Assembly (NCBI RefSeq): GCF_003935895.2
Contig: NZ_CP054058.1
Location: forward strand, 1,178,001-1,242,000
Direction of reading: 5' to 3'
From: Scandinavium goeteborgense
GTDB taxonomy: Bacteria; Pseudomonadota; Gammaproteobacteria; Enterobacterales; Enterobacteriaceae
DNA: 64,000 bases
In this document: positions 28,973 through 39,471 of the stretch, in pieces
How positions within the stretch are numbered: the stretch's first letter is position 1
Layout of the letters: each line of letters opens with the position of its first letter
Position numbers and translations under genes: made by a program
Notes under the pieces: model-generated
The model's input: the letters and a program-made list of their open reading frames with translations, nothing else
The model's database searches: none
What the model was told of the DNA's origin: nothing

Positions 28973-29805
28973 TGTTTGCTGTTTCTTCCAGACGTGTGCT
29001 GCCGGGCTTCACCTTAAGCCTTGGCACCAGTCTGCTGTTTGTATGCCTGATTTTGCTGCTGCCACTCAGCGCGCTGGTGATGCAGCTGGCGCAAATGAGT
29101 TGGGCGCAATACTGGGACGTCATCACCAACCCTCAGGTGGTGGCGGCCTATAAAGTGACGCTGCTGTCGGCGTTTGTGGCCTCGATTTTCAACGGCGTGT
29201 TCGGCCTGCTGATGGCATGGATCCTCACACGCTACCGTTTTCCGGGCCGCACGCTGCTTGATGCGCTGATGGATTTACCGTTCGCGCTGCCGACGGCGGT
29301 GGCGGGTTTAACTCTCGCGTCGCTTTTTTCAGTCAACGGTTTCTACGGCGAATGGCTGGCGAAGTTTGATATCAAAGTGACCTATACCTGGCTCGGTATT
29401 GCCGTGGCGATGGCGTTCACCAGCATTCCGTTCGTAGTGCGCACCGTTCAGCCGGTGCTGGAAGATTTGGGGCCGGAATACGAAGAAGCGGCGGAAACGC
29501 TCGGTGCAACGCGTATTCAGAGCTTCTGTAAAGTGGTGCTGCCGGAGCTGTCTCCGGCGTTGCTGGCGGGCGTGGCGCTGTCATTTACCCGCAGCCTGGG
29601 CGAGTTTGGCGCGGTGATTTTCATCGCCGGGAACATCGCCTGGAAAACGGAAGTGACGTCGCTGATGATTTTTGTGCGCTTGCAGGAGTTTGATTATCCG
29701 GCGGCGAGCGCGATTGCGTCCGTTATTCTCGGCGCGTCGCTGCTACTGCTGTTCTCCATCAACACCTTGCAGAGTCGCTTTGGTCGACGTGTGGTAGGTC
29801 ACTAA
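28972..29805 (+). CDS. cysU: Sulfate/thiosulfate ABC permease CysU (CysT)
   Basis: 277 residues, six predicted membrane spans, and the ABC permease EAA loop EYEEAAETLGATRIQSFCKVVLPE near 164-187, which docks on CysA. It pairs with CysW in the membrane channel. One-base overlaps with cysP before and cysW after show tight operon packing. The region PFALPTAVAGLTLASLF is typical of the family. Confidence 0.97.
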   Translation: MFAVSSRRVLPGFTLSLGTSLLFVCLILLLPLSALVMQLAQMSWAQYWDVITNPQVVAAYKVTLLSAFVASIFNGVFGLLMAWILTRYRFPGRTLLDALMDLPFALPTAVAGLTLASLFSVNGFYGEWLAKFDIKVTYTWLGIAVAMAFTSIPFVVRTVQPVLEDLGPEYEEAAETLGATRIQSFCKVVLPELSPALLAGVALSFTRSLGEFGAVIFIAGNIAWKTEVTSLMIFVRLQEFDYPAASAIASVILGASLLLLFSINTLQSRFGRRVVGH

Positions 29806-30680
29806 TGGCGGAAGTTACGCAATTGAAACGCTATGACGCACCCCGCATCAACTGGGGAAAATGGTTTCTGATCGGAACCGGCATGCTGGTGTCAGCCTTC
29901 ATTCTGCTGGTGCCGATGATTTATATCTTCGTTGAGGCGTTCAGCAAAGGGTTGATGCCCGTGCTGCACAACCTGGCGGACCCGGACATGCTGCACGCCA
30001 TCTGGCTGACGGTGATGATTGCGCTGATAACCGTGCCGGTAAACCTGGTGTTCGGCACGCTGTTGGCCTGGCTGGTGACACGCTTTAACTTCCCGGGCCG
30101 CCAGTTGCTACTGACTCTGCTGGATATTCCCTTTGCGGTATCGCCGGTGGTTGCAGGCCTGGTGTATCTGCTGTTCTACGGCTCGAACGGTCCGCTTGGC
30201 GGCTGGCTCGATGAACATAATTTACAGGTGATGTTTGCCTGGCCGGGCATGGTGCTGGCGACGATTTTCGTGACCTGTCCTTTCGTGGTGCGCGAGCTGG
30301 TGCCGGTGATGCTGAGTCAGGGCAGCCACGAAGACGAGGCGGCGATTCTGCTCGGCGCGTCAGGCTGGCAGATGTTCCGCCGCGTTACGCTGCCGAACAT
30401 CCGTTGGGCGCTGCTGTACGGCGTGGTGCTGACCAACGCCCGCGCGATTGGCGAGTTCGGTGCGGTGTCGGTGGTGTCCGGTTCTATCCGCGGTGAAACG
30501 CTGTCGCTGCCGCTGCAAATTGAATTACTCCAGCAGGATTACAACACCGTCGGTTCGTTCACCGCCGCAGCCCTGCTGACGTTAATGGCTATCTTGACCC
30601 TGTTTTTGAAGAGTGTGGTGCAGTGGCGCCTGGAGAATCAGGAAAAACGCGCGCATCAGGAGACGCATCATGAGCATTGA
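29805..30680 (+). CDS. cysW: Sulfate/thiosulfate ABC permease CysW
   Basis: 291 residues with six predicted spans and the EAA loop [27 protein letters not shown] near 178-204. The second half of the permease pair. It overlaps cysA by 11 bases and cysU by one. Confidence 0.97.
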   Translation: MAEVTQLKRYDAPRINWGKWFLIGTGMLVSAFILLVPMIYIFVEAFSKGLMPVLHNLADPDMLHAIWLTVMIALITVPVNLVFGTLLAWLVTRFNFPGRQLLLTLLDIPFAVSPVVAGLVYLLFYGSNGPLGGWLDEHNLQVMFAWPGMVLATIFVTCPFVVRELVPVMLSQGSHEDEAAILLGASGWQMFRRVTLPNIRWALLYGVVLTNARAIGEFGAVSVVSGSIRGETLSLPLQIELLQQDYNTVGSFTAAALLTLMAILTLFLKSVVQWRLENQEKRAHQETHHEH

Positions 30681-31770
30681 AATTGCCAGCATTAAGAAAT
30701 CGTTTGGACGCACTCAGGTGCTGAATGATATCTCCCTGGATATTCCGTCCGGGCAGATGGTGGCGCTGTTGGGGCCGTCCGGCTCGGGTAAAACGACGCT
30801 GCTGCGTATTATCGCCGGGCTCGAACACCAGACCAGCGGGCAGATCCGCTTCCAGGGTACTGATGTGAGCCGTCTTCATGCCCGTGACCGTAAAGTCGGT
30901 TTTGTGTTTCAGCACTATGCGCTGTTCCGCCACATGACTGTGTTCGACAACATCGCGTTTGGCCTGACGGTGCTTCCGCGTCGTGAGCGTCCGAATGCGG
31001 CGCAAATCAAAGCCAAAGTCACCAAGCTGCTGGAAATGGTTCAGCTGGCGCATCTGGCCGACCGTTTCCCGGCACAGCTCTCCGGCGGGCAAAAGCAGCG
31101 CGTGGCACTGGCCCGTGCGCTGGCGGTGGAACCACAAATTTTGCTGCTCGACGAACCGTTTGGTGCGCTGGACGCGCAGGTGCGTAAAGAGCTGCGTCGT
31201 TGGCTGCGTCAACTCCATGAAGAGCTGAAATTCACCAGCGTGTTCGTGACCCACGATCAGGAAGAAGCGATGGAAGTCGCGGATCGGGTGGTGGTGATGA
31301 GCCAGGGCAACATCGAGCAAGTTGATGCGCCGGAACAGGTGTGGCGCGAGCCTGCGACCCGTTTCGTACTCGAATTTATGGGCGAAGTGAATCGCCTGAA
31401 AGGCACTATCCGCGGCGGCCAGTTCCATGTCGGCGCGCACCGTTGGCCGCTCGGCTATACGCCTGCGCATCAGGGGCCGGTCGATTTGTTCCTGCGCCCG
31501 TGGGAAGTCGACGTCAGTCGTCGCACCAGCCTCGATTCACCGTTGCCGGTACAGGTGCTGGAAGCGAGCCCGAAAGGGCACTACACCCAACTGGTGGTGC
31601 AGCCTCTCGGTTGGTATGACGAACCGCTGACCGTGGTGATGCGCGACGAAGTCCCGCAGCGCGGCGACCGTTTGTTTGTTGGGCTACAGCATGCGCGTCT
31701 TTATAACGGCAGCGAACGCATTGAAGGGATTGATGAGGTCTCATCACTGGCGCTGGCCGAAACGGCCTGA
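30670..31770 (+). CDS. cysA: Sulfate/thiosulfate ABC transporter ATPase CysA
   Basis: 366 residues from the ATG at 30670 ([16 protein letters not shown]), which matches E. coli CysA; the in-frame start at 30613 would extend far into cysW. ATPase landmarks: Walker A GPSGSGKT near 34-41, signature [15 protein letters not shown] near 135, Walker [13 protein letters not shown] near 158, and the switch His in [10 protein letters not shown] near 193. The C-terminal part holds the regulatory TOBE-like domain. A terminator follows directly, which cuts this operon off from cysM. Confidence 0.97.
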   Translation: MSIEIASIKKSFGRTQVLNDISLDIPSGQMVALLGPSGSGKTTLLRIIAGLEHQTSGQIRFQGTDVSRLHARDRKVGFVFQHYALFRHMTVFDNIAFGLTVLPRRERPNAAQIKAKVTKLLEMVQLAHLADRFPAQLSGGQKQRVALARALAVEPQILLLDEPFGALDAQVRKELRRWLRQLHEELKFTSVFVTHDQEEAMEVADRVVVMSQGNIEQVDAPEQVWREPATRFVLEFMGEVNRLKGTIRGGQFHVGAHRWPLGYTPAHQGPVDLFLRPWEVDVSRRTSLDSPLPVQVLEASPKGHYTQLVVQPLGWYDEPLTVVMRDEVPQRGDRLFVGLQHARLYNGSERIEGIDEVSSLALAETA

Positions 31771-31791
31771 CGGTTCGTACCTGCTTCAGAG

Positions 31792-31823
31792 AAAAGGCTC
31801 ATGGAAACATGGGCCTTTTTTTA
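31792..31823 (+). terminator. Terminator after cysA
   Basis: AAAAGGCTCATG GAAA CATGGGCCTTTT stem and a run of T. In E. coli the transcript continues into cysM; here it would end. Confidence 0.82.
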
Positions 31824-32001
31824 TTTCGTCTGACCAATCAGCAGTAATAGCGAAAAATGGTGTAACCGTCACAGAGAGTTACGCCTGAATGCCATTTGCA
31901 CATAATGACTTGTCACTACTCTTGCTGTTTAATGTTGATATGCCGTGACAAATATCAGTCTTACAAAGTGTAAGGATATTAACGTAAAACGTGAGGTCAT
32001 T

Positions 32002-32862
32002 ATGGTGGATATTAAACAGTGTGAAGATTTCTTCCCCTCTGAAGACCATGCGTTTTGCGTGTTTATATTAAGCAATCAGGCGATGGCCGATCTACATGGA
32101 CATGAATTTGATGAACTGGTGATTGTTCGCAGCGGCAGCGGGTTTCATATCGTTAACGATCATGCGGAAATGATCCGCCCGGGTGATTTCTTTTTCGTGA
32201 CGGCCAATGACGTACACTATTATGAAGCGACCAGCGAACTGTCGCTGATTAATATTCTCATACATCGGCAGCGGCCGTTTCAATATATTAAAAACATTGA
32301 TGCGCTGATTGAGTCGATCAGCGAAAAGACCCGTCCGTTTGATGATCGTTACCAGCCGCTCACGGAGCGGACGTTAAACAGTATCATTACCCTGGCAGAA
32401 GGGATCAGCCGTCGACGCGATGATGCCTTTGACCCGCTTTATTTTTCCGGTACCGAGTCGGCGTTCTTGCAAATCCTGACGTTGCTGTGCACGGAGCAAA
32501 CAGTCAGCAAAAGTGCCGTCGTCGACGAGCGCCGTAAGATTTATCTGCTCGACCATATTCGCCAGCACTACGCGCAGGAGATTAACTGGAAAGGCGTTTG
32601 TGAGGAAGGAGGCATCGCGCTACGCACGCTGTATCGTTTCTTCCGCGAAATGACGGGTAACACGCCAGAGAAATTTCAGCAGCTGTATCGTTTATTGAAA
32701 GCGCAGGAATTATTACGCACAACGGATATACCGGTCAGCCGCATCGCGCTGCTGTGTGGGTTTCTTAATCCTCCGCGTTTGACCGAAGCCTATCGCCGCT
32801 ATTTTCAACATACGCCCTCGCAGGAGCGACAATTAAGTACCTCAATTAAACAGAAACCGTAA
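32002..32862 (+). CDS. AraC family regulator of the rhamnoside islet (RhaS/RhaR-like)
   Basis: 286 residues from the ATG at 32002, which has GAGGT before it; the earlier ATG at 31945 lacks a ribosome site. The N-terminal cupin (about 10-95) shows LHGHEFDELVIVRSGSGFHIVN and RPGDFFFVTANDVHYY, as in RhaS and RhaR. The C-terminal double helix-turn-helix domain (about 185-275) ends in LCGFLNPPRLTEAYRRYFQHTPSQ. Position upstream of, and codirectional with, the transporter and rhamnosidase genes suggests it activates them in response to rhamnose or a rhamnoside. The inducer is not known. Confidence 0.85.
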   Translation: MVDIKQCEDFFPSEDHAFCVFILSNQAMADLHGHEFDELVIVRSGSGFHIVNDHAEMIRPGDFFFVTANDVHYYEATSELSLINILIHRQRPFQYIKNIDALIESISEKTRPFDDRYQPLTERTLNSIITLAEGISRRRDDAFDPLYFSGTESAFLQILTLLCTEQTVSKSAVVDERRKIYLLDHIRQHYAQEINWKGVCEEGGIALRTLYRFFREMTGNTPEKFQQLYRLLKAQELLRTTDIPVSRIALLCGFLNPPRLTEAYRRYFQHTPSQERQLSTSIKQKP

Positions 32863-33020
32863 TTATTTTTATCCGGTTTGTCGGGCATATTTTCCTGAAT
32901 AAAGCGGCAGCATTAACAACTGCTGTCAGGAGTCGTATTGCCCGGATTTGGCCGTTACGCATTGCGTTAATTTAACAGGATTGGATTTATTACTCTTACA
33001 ACCTCGCTGGAGTATTTATT

Positions 33021-34325
33021 ATGCTCAATATTAAACAGCCCAACCCATGGTACGTTGGCGTTGTTTCCGGCATGGCTTCTTATATTGATTCCGCGGCGAT
33101 TGTGTCTAATGGCACGGCGCTGGTGATTTATCAAAAGGCCATCGGAACAACCTCAACTGAAATTGGTATTCTTTCGGGCGTATTAACCTTATGTATCGCG
33201 CTGGGTGCTTTTACTGGCGGTCGTCTGGGCGATTGTTACGGCAGGCGCAACGTTTTTATTATCACAATGATGATGGTCTTTATTGGCACGCTGCTGCTGG
33301 CGTTCTCCGGTGGTTTTTACTTATTGCTGCTCGGGACCGTGCTGGTCGGGCTGGCTACCGGGGCCGACCTGCCCGTTTCGTTGGCGACCATTTCGGAAGC
33401 GGCGAGTGATAAAAATCGCGGCAAAATTATCGGCCTGTCTAATTTGCTGTGGTTTGCCGGTATTTGTACCACCATGGCGATTTCGGCGCTGGTCGGTGGC
33501 TGGGGCAGAAGCGGTGCACAGATTTTATATCTGCATGTCGGCACTGTGGCGTTCATTTTGCTGGTGCTACGCTGGTCGCTGCCGGAATCCCCGATGTGGC
33601 TGACGGCGCATAAGGAACGGAAGGCTGGGCGATCCACGGTCCGGGCGCAAAAAACGTCGATCGGTGATTTGCTGCGTGGGAAATACCTCTGGCCCTTTAT
33701 CGCGCTGTGTCTGTTTTACATGTTTACCAATCTGGCAGCCAATACCGGCGGGCAGTTTGGCGCGTACGTCGCGGTGAACGTGGTCGGCATCACGGTCGAA
33801 AAGAATGCACTCTGGAACCTGATAGCGATGCCGGTGGGCGTCCTGTCCGGCCTCTTGTTTATGAAAATGGTTGATACCCAAAAACGCATGCTGGTGTACA
33901 TCATCGGGGCCTTTTTCTTTGCCGGCGGCTTCTTTATGCCAGTGATCCTGCACTTTTCCCCTGTCTCCTGGCTGTGCTGCCTGCTGTTTACCGCCATCGG
34001 CAGCGGGATGGCGTTTGAAGGGATCATGAAAGTCTGGTCGCAGGAATCTTTCCCTACCATGCTGCGCGCCACCGCCCAAGGTGCGATTGTCGGTGTGGCT
34101 CGCCTGACCTGCGGCATCCTCGCCTTTGTCACACCGGTGCTGCTCGATGCCGGACCGATTGTGCTCTACACCCTGCTTTCGGGTCTGGTGGCCTCAGGCA
34201 TGTTTATCGGCTGGTTGTGCTTTCATGGCAAGCAGCGCAACGAATTTTCCAGTGAGGCCGAAATTATCGCCTCGGCGACACATCGCCCGCTGCCCGCTGC
34301 GGCTCAGACCACTACCCCGAATTAA
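33021..34325 (+). CDS. MFS transporter, probable rhamnoside importer
   Basis: 434 residues, twelve predicted spans. The family loop motif between spans 2 and 3 reads GGRLGDCYGRRNVF (about 65-78), and the sugar-porter-type PESPMWL follows span 6 near residue 190. A charged, poorly conserved tail ends the protein. It lies 27 bases before the rhamnosidase gene, so they form one operon. The substrate is inferred from that partner: a small rhamnosyl glycoside that is cut inside the cell. It is not RhaT, which belongs to another family. Confidence 0.82.
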   Translation: MLNIKQPNPWYVGVVSGMASYIDSAAIVSNGTALVIYQKAIGTTSTEIGILSGVLTLCIALGAFTGGRLGDCYGRRNVFIITMMMVFIGTLLLAFSGGFYLLLLGTVLVGLATGADLPVSLATISEAASDKNRGKIIGLSNLLWFAGICTTMAISALVGGWGRSGAQILYLHVGTVAFILLVLRWSLPESPMWLTAHKERKAGRSTVRAQKTSIGDLLRGKYLWPFIALCLFYMFTNLAANTGGQFGAYVAVNVVGITVEKNALWNLIAMPVGVLSGLLFMKMVDTQKRMLVYIIGAFFFAGGFFMPVILHFSPVSWLCCLLFTAIGSGMAFEGIMKVWSQESFPTMLRATAQGAIVGVARLTCGILAFVTPVLLDAGPIVLYTLLSGLVASGMFIGWLCFHGKQRNEFSSEAEIIASATHRPLPAAAQTTTPN

Positions 34326-34352
34326 CCTCATTTACGCAAGGAGTCTTTGATT

Positions 34353-37034
34353 ATGCTTTCAGTCAGTCAAATTACGCTCGACGGTGAAGTCTCGTTAAGT
34401 GGTGTCGATCGGTTGCCCATTATCGGCTGGAAAATTGACAGCGACAGGCGCGATGTTGTGCAGCACTCCTGGCATTTACAGTGCAGTCTGACCGCCGATT
34501 TCTCATCGCTGATTTTTGACAGCGGGGAGGTGACCAGCGCGCAGTCAAATAACATTGAGCTTGGCGACGCGGCATTATTGTCGTCAACCCGCTATCACCT
34601 GCGGGTGCGCATTACTGACAACCGCGGGGAACGCAGCGAATGGAGCCCGTTGGCGGTGTTCGTCACCGGCATGCTCGGTGCGCCGTGGCAGGCGGAGTTT
34701 ATTTCGGCGGAAACACCGGCGGATAGCCCGAAGTCACACGCCACGCTGCTGCGCAAAACTTTCGGATTAAAGCAGCATAAGGCGATTGCCGCTGCCTGGG
34801 TGCACGCCACGGCACTGGGAATTTATCAGCTGTTCCTGAACGGTGAGCGCGTCGGCAACGATGAGCTGACGCCAGGCTGGACCAGCTACCGGCATCATTT
34901 GCTGTATCAAACCTATGACGTGACTGCCCTGTTGAATCAGGGTGAGAACGTTATCGGTGCAGAGCTGGGCGCGGGTTGGTTTAAAGGTGATATGGGCTTT
35001 AGCCGCCACCGTAACTATTACGGCGAACAAACCGCGCTGCTGTGCCAGCTGGTGATTCAGTATGACGACGGCTCGCGGCAGGTTGTTGGGACCGACCGAT
35101 CATGGCGAGGCAGTGATTCCGCGCGTGATTTTGCTGAGATTTATGACGGCGAACGGTTTGATGCGCGTAAGGTTCAGGCAGGCTGGAGTCAGACTGATTT
35201 TAACGATGCGTCATGGCGGGCGGTCAGCGTCGTCAATTGGGATAAAAACACCCTGGTAGCCCAGGGCGCGGGGACCGTTCGCCAGATGGAACGGCTGGCG
35301 GCGAAGGCGCTGATTATTACGCCGCAGGGCGATAAGGTTCTCGATTTCGGCCAGAACATGAGCGGCTGGGTCGAGTTTCGCGTGCGCGGCAATGTGGGGG
35401 ATAAAGTGGTGCTACGCCACTTTGAAACCCTGGACGCCAACGGCAACGTGTACCTCGATAACCTGCGCACCGCCAGGCAGACCACGGAATATGTTCTGAC
35501 AGGCGAGGGCGAGGAAACCTGGCATCCGCGGTTTAGCTGGCAGGGGTTCCGCTATGTGAAGGTGGAGGAATTTCCAGGCGGGCTGGATCTGAACCAGTTC
35601 ACCGCCATTGTTATCCATTCTGATATGGCGGCCACCGGGCATTTTGCCTGCTCAAATCCTGATCTCAATCAGCTGCACCACAACATCCTGTGGGGACTGA
35701 AAAGTAACTTTGTCGATGTGCCGACCGACTGCCCGCAGCGTGATGAACGCCTGGGCTGGACCGGCGATGCGCAGATATTTTGCCGGACGGCGAGCTATCT
35801 GATGCAAACCCAGACCTTCTTTGCCAAATGGCTGGTTGACCTGAAGGCCGACCAAACTCCGGAAGGCGGCGTGCCGCACGTTATTCCCGACATCCTGACC
35901 GGACACTGTGACCAGGATAAGTTTCTGGCGGAAGGGGGAACGCATTCGGCAACCGGCTGGGCCGACGCGGCGGTGGTCAATCCGTGGACCATGTACCTGA
36001 TGTATGGCGACACGCGGGTGCTGGAAAATCAGTATGCCAGCATGAAAGGTTGGGTCGATTTTATGCAGGCGCACGCAGACAACGATATCTGGCGCTATAA
36101 GCTGCAGTTTGGCGACTGGGTGGCACTGGATGCGCAAGAAGGCAGCTATTTTGGCGCGACGCCGGAGGACCTGATTTGCACCGCCTGGTACGCACATTCC
36201 ACGCAACTGTTGGCGAAAACGGCAAAGGTGCTGGAACGCACGGACGATCACCTTTATTACGATGCGTTGCATGCACGGATTGTTGAACGTTTTCACCAGC
36301 GATTCTTTACCGCCGACGGGGATATGACCGCCCGGACCCAGACGGCGCATATTCTCGCGCTGTGTTTCAACCTGGTGCCGGACGTTTGGCGCGAGCGCAC
36401 GGCGAATCGGCTGGTGGAACTGTTGCACGAGCATGGCGGGCATCTGGTGACCGGCTTCCTTGGCACGCCGTATTTCTGCCACGCGCTAAGTCAGAATCAA
36501 CATCCAAAAGAAGCCTGGGCGCTGCTGTTGAAAGACGATTTCCCGTCATGGCTGTATCAGGTAAAAGCCGGGGCCACCACTATTTGGGAGCACTGGGACG
36601 GTATTAAACCCGATGGTTCGATGTGGAGCCCGGACATGAACTCGTTTAACCACTATGCCTACGGCGCGGTGGGGGAATGGCTGTATCGCACCGTGGCGGG
36701 CATTGAAGCGGATGAAACGGCACCGGGATTCAAGCATGTGGTGATTTCACCCCTGCCCGGTGGCGGCCTGAGCTGGATGGACGCCCGCTATCAGTCGATT
36801 TATGGCGACATCGCAGTGAACTGGCAGGCGCAAAAGGGGCGTGTGGTGCTGACGTTCCGTGTTCCGGCGAATACCACGGCGACCGTTAAGCTGCCTGCGG
36901 TCAGGGAGATTATCACCAGCGGCTCGTTGAATTTTGCTCATGTTAACGGTGAATGGGCGGCGTACTGCGGATCGGGAGAATATCGGGTGGAGTATTTGCC
37001 TGATGAATCGGTAGACCTGACTTACACAGACTGA
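34353..37034 (+). CDS. Alpha-L-rhamnosidase, glycoside hydrolase family 78
   Basis: 893 residues from the ATG at 34353, with AAGGAG 9 bases before it. No signal peptide, so the enzyme is cytosolic. Domain order fits GH78: Fn3-like N-domain (1-110), rhamnosidase N-domain with LFLNGERVGNDELTPGWTSY (about 155-175), a concanavalin-like domain, then the (alpha/alpha)6 catalytic barrel. The signature TDCPQRDERLGWTGDAQ near 455-471 carries the general acid, and AGATTIWEHWDGIKPDGS near 740-757 the general base. It releases L-rhamnose from plant-type glycosides. No rhamnose catabolic genes are in the window; they would have to be elsewhere. Confidence 0.9.
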   Translation: MLSVSQITLDGEVSLSGVDRLPIIGWKIDSDRRDVVQHSWHLQCSLTADFSSLIFDSGEVTSAQSNNIELGDAALLSSTRYHLRVRITDNRGERSEWSPLAVFVTGMLGAPWQAEFISAETPADSPKSHATLLRKTFGLKQHKAIAAAWVHATALGIYQLFLNGERVGNDELTPGWTSYRHHLLYQTYDVTALLNQGENVIGAELGAGWFKGDMGFSRHRNYYGEQTALLCQLVIQYDDGSRQVVGTDRSWRGSDSARDFAEIYDGERFDARKVQAGWSQTDFNDASWRAVSVVNWDKNTLVAQGAGTVRQMERLAAKALIITPQGDKVLDFGQNMSGWVEFRVRGNVGDKVVLRHFETLDANGNVYLDNLRTARQTTEYVLTGEGEETWHPRFSWQGFRYVKVEEFPGGLDLNQFTAIVIHSDMAATGHFACSNPDLNQLHHNILWGLKSNFVDVPTDCPQRDERLGWTGDAQIFCRTASYLMQTQTFFAKWLVDLKADQTPEGGVPHVIPDILTGHCDQDKFLAEGGTHSATGWADAAVVNPWTMYLMYGDTRVLENQYASMKGWVDFMQAHADNDIWRYKLQFGDWVALDAQEGSYFGATPEDLICTAWYAHSTQLLAKTAKVLERTDDHLYYDALHARIVERFHQRFFTADGDMTARTQTAHILALCFNLVPDVWRERTANRLVELLHEHGGHLVTGFLGTPYFCHALSQNQHPKEAWALLLKDDFPSWLYQVKAGATTIWEHWDGIKPDGSMWSPDMNSFNHYAYGAVGEWLYRTVAGIEADETAPGFKHVVISPLPGGGLSWMDARYQSIYGDIAVNWQAQKGRVVLTFRVPANTTATVKLPAVREIITSGSLNFAHVNGEWAAYCGSGEYRVEYLPDESVDLTYTD

Positions 37035-37057
37035 TAGCTTAACGTTATCACACAGAG

Positions 37058-37083
37058 CAAGCGGCCCGCGTGGCCGCTTTTTC
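37058..37083 (+). terminator. Terminator of the rhamnoside operon, just before cysM
   Basis: AGCGGCC CGCGT GGCCGCT stem followed by TTTTTC, only 22 bases from the cysM start codon. Confidence 0.82.
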
Positions 37084-37104
37084 TTTGCAAGTCTGGACCG
37101 GAAC

Positions 37105-38016
37105 GTGAATACATTAGAACAAACCATCGGCAACACACCATTAGTCAAACTCCAGCGCCTCACGCCGGACAACGGCAGCGAAATCTGGGTCAAACTGGAA
37201 GGCAACAATCCGGCGGGGTCGGTGAAAGACCGTGCCGCGCTGTCGATGATTGTGCAGGCGGAAAAACGCGGTGAAATCAAACCGGGCGACGTGCTGATTG
37301 AAGCCACCAGTGGCAACACCGGCATTGCGCTGGCGATGATCGCCGCGCTGAAAGGGTATCGCATGAAGCTGCTGATGCCCGACAACATGAGCCAGGAGCG
37401 GCGGGCGGCGATGCGCGCCTACGGGGCTGAGCTGATTCTGGTCAGCAAAGAGCAGGGCATGGAGGGCGCACGTGATTTAGCGCTGGAAATGGCTACCCGC
37501 GGCGAGGGTAAATTGCTCGACCAGTTTAATAATCCGGATAACCCCTTCGCGCATTACACAACCACCGGACCGGAAATTTGGCAGCAAACTGAGCAGCGAA
37601 TGACGCATTTCGTGTCCAGCATGGGCACCACCGGCACCATTACCGGCGTGTCGCGTTTTCTGCGCGAGCAAGATAAAAGCGTGACCATTGTCGGTCTGCA
37701 GCCGGAAGAGGGCAGCAGCATTCCAGGCATCCGCCGCTGGCCTGCAGAGTACATGCCGGGCATTTTTAATGCCTCTCTGGTGGATGAGGTCATGGATATT
37801 CATCAGCGTGATGCGGAAAATACCATGCGTGAACTGGCGGTGCGGGAAGGTATTTTCTGCGGCGTGAGTTCCGGTGGCGCGGTTGCCGGTGCGCTGCGGG
37901 TGGCGAAGGCCAATCCGGGCGCGGTGGTAGTGGCGATTATCTGCGATCGCGGCGATCGGTATTTATCGACCGGCGTGTTTGGTGAAGAGAGTTACAGTCA
38001 GGGGGCGGGGATTTAA
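37105..38016 (+). CDS. cysM: Cysteine synthase B
   Basis: CysM makes cysteine from O-acetylserine and sulfide, and S-sulfocysteine from thiosulfate. 303 residues from a GTG start; the family start ([19 protein letters not shown]) leaves no choice. The PLP lysine is Lys41 in [11 protein letters not shown], and the phosphate loop SGNTGIAL and GTTGTITG follow. It matches E. coli CysM over its whole length. In E. coli it is the last gene of cysPUWAM, but here 5.3 kb and two terminators separate it from cysA, so it needs another promoter, or read-through. Confidence 0.96.
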   Translation: MNTLEQTIGNTPLVKLQRLTPDNGSEIWVKLEGNNPAGSVKDRAALSMIVQAEKRGEIKPGDVLIEATSGNTGIALAMIAALKGYRMKLLMPDNMSQERRAAMRAYGAELILVSKEQGMEGARDLALEMATRGEGKLLDQFNNPDNPFAHYTTTGPEIWQQTEQRMTHFVSSMGTTGTITGVSRFLREQDKSVTIVGLQPEEGSSIPGIRRWPAEYMPGIFNASLVDEVMDIHQRDAENTMRELAVREGIFCGVSSGGAVAGALRVAKANPGAVVVAIICDRGDRYLSTGVFGEESYSQGAGI

Positions 38017-38021
38017 CGGTC

Positions 38022-38858
38022 ATGGACATGATTCTATTCCGGGATAAAACCCGGGCGCAGCAGGCCGATATTGTGGCCGTGCAGTCTCAGGTCGTGTACG
38101 GCAGCGTGGGTAACAGCGTGGCGGTACCGAATATTAAACAGCATCATCTGAACGTGTTAGCGGTACCAACGGTGCTGTTCAGCAATACGCCGCATTACGA
38201 TACGTTTTACGGGGGTGTGATCCCTGATGAGTGGTTCAGCGGTTATTTGCGTGCGCTCGAAGAGCGGGATGCGCTGCGTGAACTAAAAGCGGTGACCACA
38301 GGTTATATGGGCAGTGCCAGCCAGATTGCGATTCTGGCCCAGTGGTTGAAAGCGATGCGCGAAAAGCATCCGCAGATGATGATTCTGGTGGACCCGGTGA
38401 TCGGCGATACCGACAGCGGCGTGTACGTGAAGCCAGAAATCCCAGCGGCGTATTGCGAGCATTTACTGCCGCTGGCGCAGGGCATTACGCCTAACGTGTT
38501 CGAGTTGGGCGTACTGAGTGGCAAACCGTGTGAGACGCTGGACGAGGCGATTTCCGCAGCGAAAAGCCTGCTGTCAGAGACGCTGAAATGGGTGGCGATT
38601 ACCAGCGCGCCGGTTGAGGACGCTAACGACATTCACGTGGTGCTGGTGACGGCAGACAGCGTGGATATCAGCAGCTGGCCCCGTGTGGCGACCGATTTGA
38701 AAGGCACGGGCGATTTGTTCTGCTCGGAGTTAATCAGCGCGGTAGTGCAGGGGAAAACGTTGCAGGACGCCGTGCGTTTAGCGGGCAGTCGTGTGGTTGA
38801 GGTGATGGCGTACACCCTCGAGAAAGGGTATGACGAGCTGATTCTGCCACCGCGATAA
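38022..38858 (+). CDS. pdxK: Pyridoxal/pyridoxine/pyridoxamine kinase PdxK
   Basis: PdxK phosphorylates B6 vitamers with ATP in the PLP salvage route. 278 residues, about five shorter at the C-terminus than E. coli PdxK. The ribokinase-fold signature [15 protein letters not shown] (about 222-236) contains the catalytic Asp, and [13 protein letters not shown] the Mg-ATP region. It begins 5 bases after cysM, so both are cotranscribed; in E. coli yfeS and yfeK lie between them. A PLP-enzyme gene next to a B6 kinase gene makes functional sense. Confidence 0.94.
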   Translation: MDMILFRDKTRAQQADIVAVQSQVVYGSVGNSVAVPNIKQHHLNVLAVPTVLFSNTPHYDTFYGGVIPDEWFSGYLRALEERDALRELKAVTTGYMGSASQIAILAQWLKAMREKHPQMMILVDPVIGDTDSGVYVKPEIPAAYCEHLLPLAQGITPNVFELGVLSGKPCETLDEAISAAKSLLSETLKWVAITSAPVEDANDIHVVLVTADSVDISSWPRVATDLKGTGDLFCSELISAVVQGKTLQDAVRLAGSRVVEVMAYTLEKGYDELILPPR

Positions 38859-38875
38859 TCCTGAATGACAGAAAC

Positions 38876-38903
38876 AAAAATGGCGCCCGAAGGCGCCATT
38901 TTT
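38876..38903. terminator. Bidirectional terminator between pdxK and crr
   Basis: AAATGGCGCC CGAA GGCGCCATTT stem with A-run and T-run, between convergent genes. Confidence 0.88.
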
Positions 38904-38921
38904 CTATCCATGCGGCATCAA

Positions 38922-39431
38922 TTATTTTTTGATGCGGATAACCGGAGTTTCACCCACGGTCACGCTACCGGACAGTTTGATAAGCTCTTTGATCTCGTCC
39001 ATGTTGGAGATAACAACCGGAGTCAGGGTAGACTTGGCTTTCTCTTCCAGCAGTGCCAGATCGAACTCGATAACCGGATCGCCAACTTTGACACGCTGGC
39101 CTTCTTCCGCGATACGTTTGAAACCTTCGCCTTTCAGTTCAACGGTATCGATACCGAAGTGAACGAACAGCTCAATGCCACTGTCGGACTCGATAGAAAA
39201 CGCGTGGTTGGTTTCAAAGATTTTACCGATAGTACCATCAACCGGCGCAACCATTTTGTTGCCGGTCGGTTTGATAGCAATGCCATCGCCCACGATTTTC
39301 TCAGCAAAAACAACATCCGGCACGTCTTCGATGTTGACGATCTCGCCAGAGAGCGGGGCAACAATCTCAATAGTTCCGGTGTCTTTTTTATCATCAGAAA
39401 CCAGAGATTTCAGTTTATCGAACAAACCCAT
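38922..39431 (-). CDS. crr: PTS glucose-specific IIA component (EIIA-Glc)
   Basis: Takes phosphate from HPr and gives it to EIICB-Glc; its phosphorylation state controls adenylate cyclase and inducer exclusion. 169 residues, as in E. coli. The phosphorylated His91 is in [11 protein letters not shown] and the partner His76 in FETNHAFSI. An amphipathic N-terminal helix ([11 protein letters not shown]) binds the membrane. Third gene of ptsH-ptsI-crr, 40 bases after ptsI. Confidence 0.98.
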   Translation of the reverse strand: MGLFDKLKSLVSDDKKDTGTIEIVAPLSGEIVNIEDVPDVVFAEKIVGDGIAIKPTGNKMVAPVDGTIGKIFETNHAFSIESDSGIELFVHFGIDTVELKGEGFKRIAEEGQRVKVGDPVIEFDLALLEEKAKSTLTPVVISNMDEIKELIKLSGSVTVGETPVIRIKK

Positions 39432-39471
39432 GATCTTCTCCTAAGCAGTAATTTGGGCCGCATCTCGTGGA

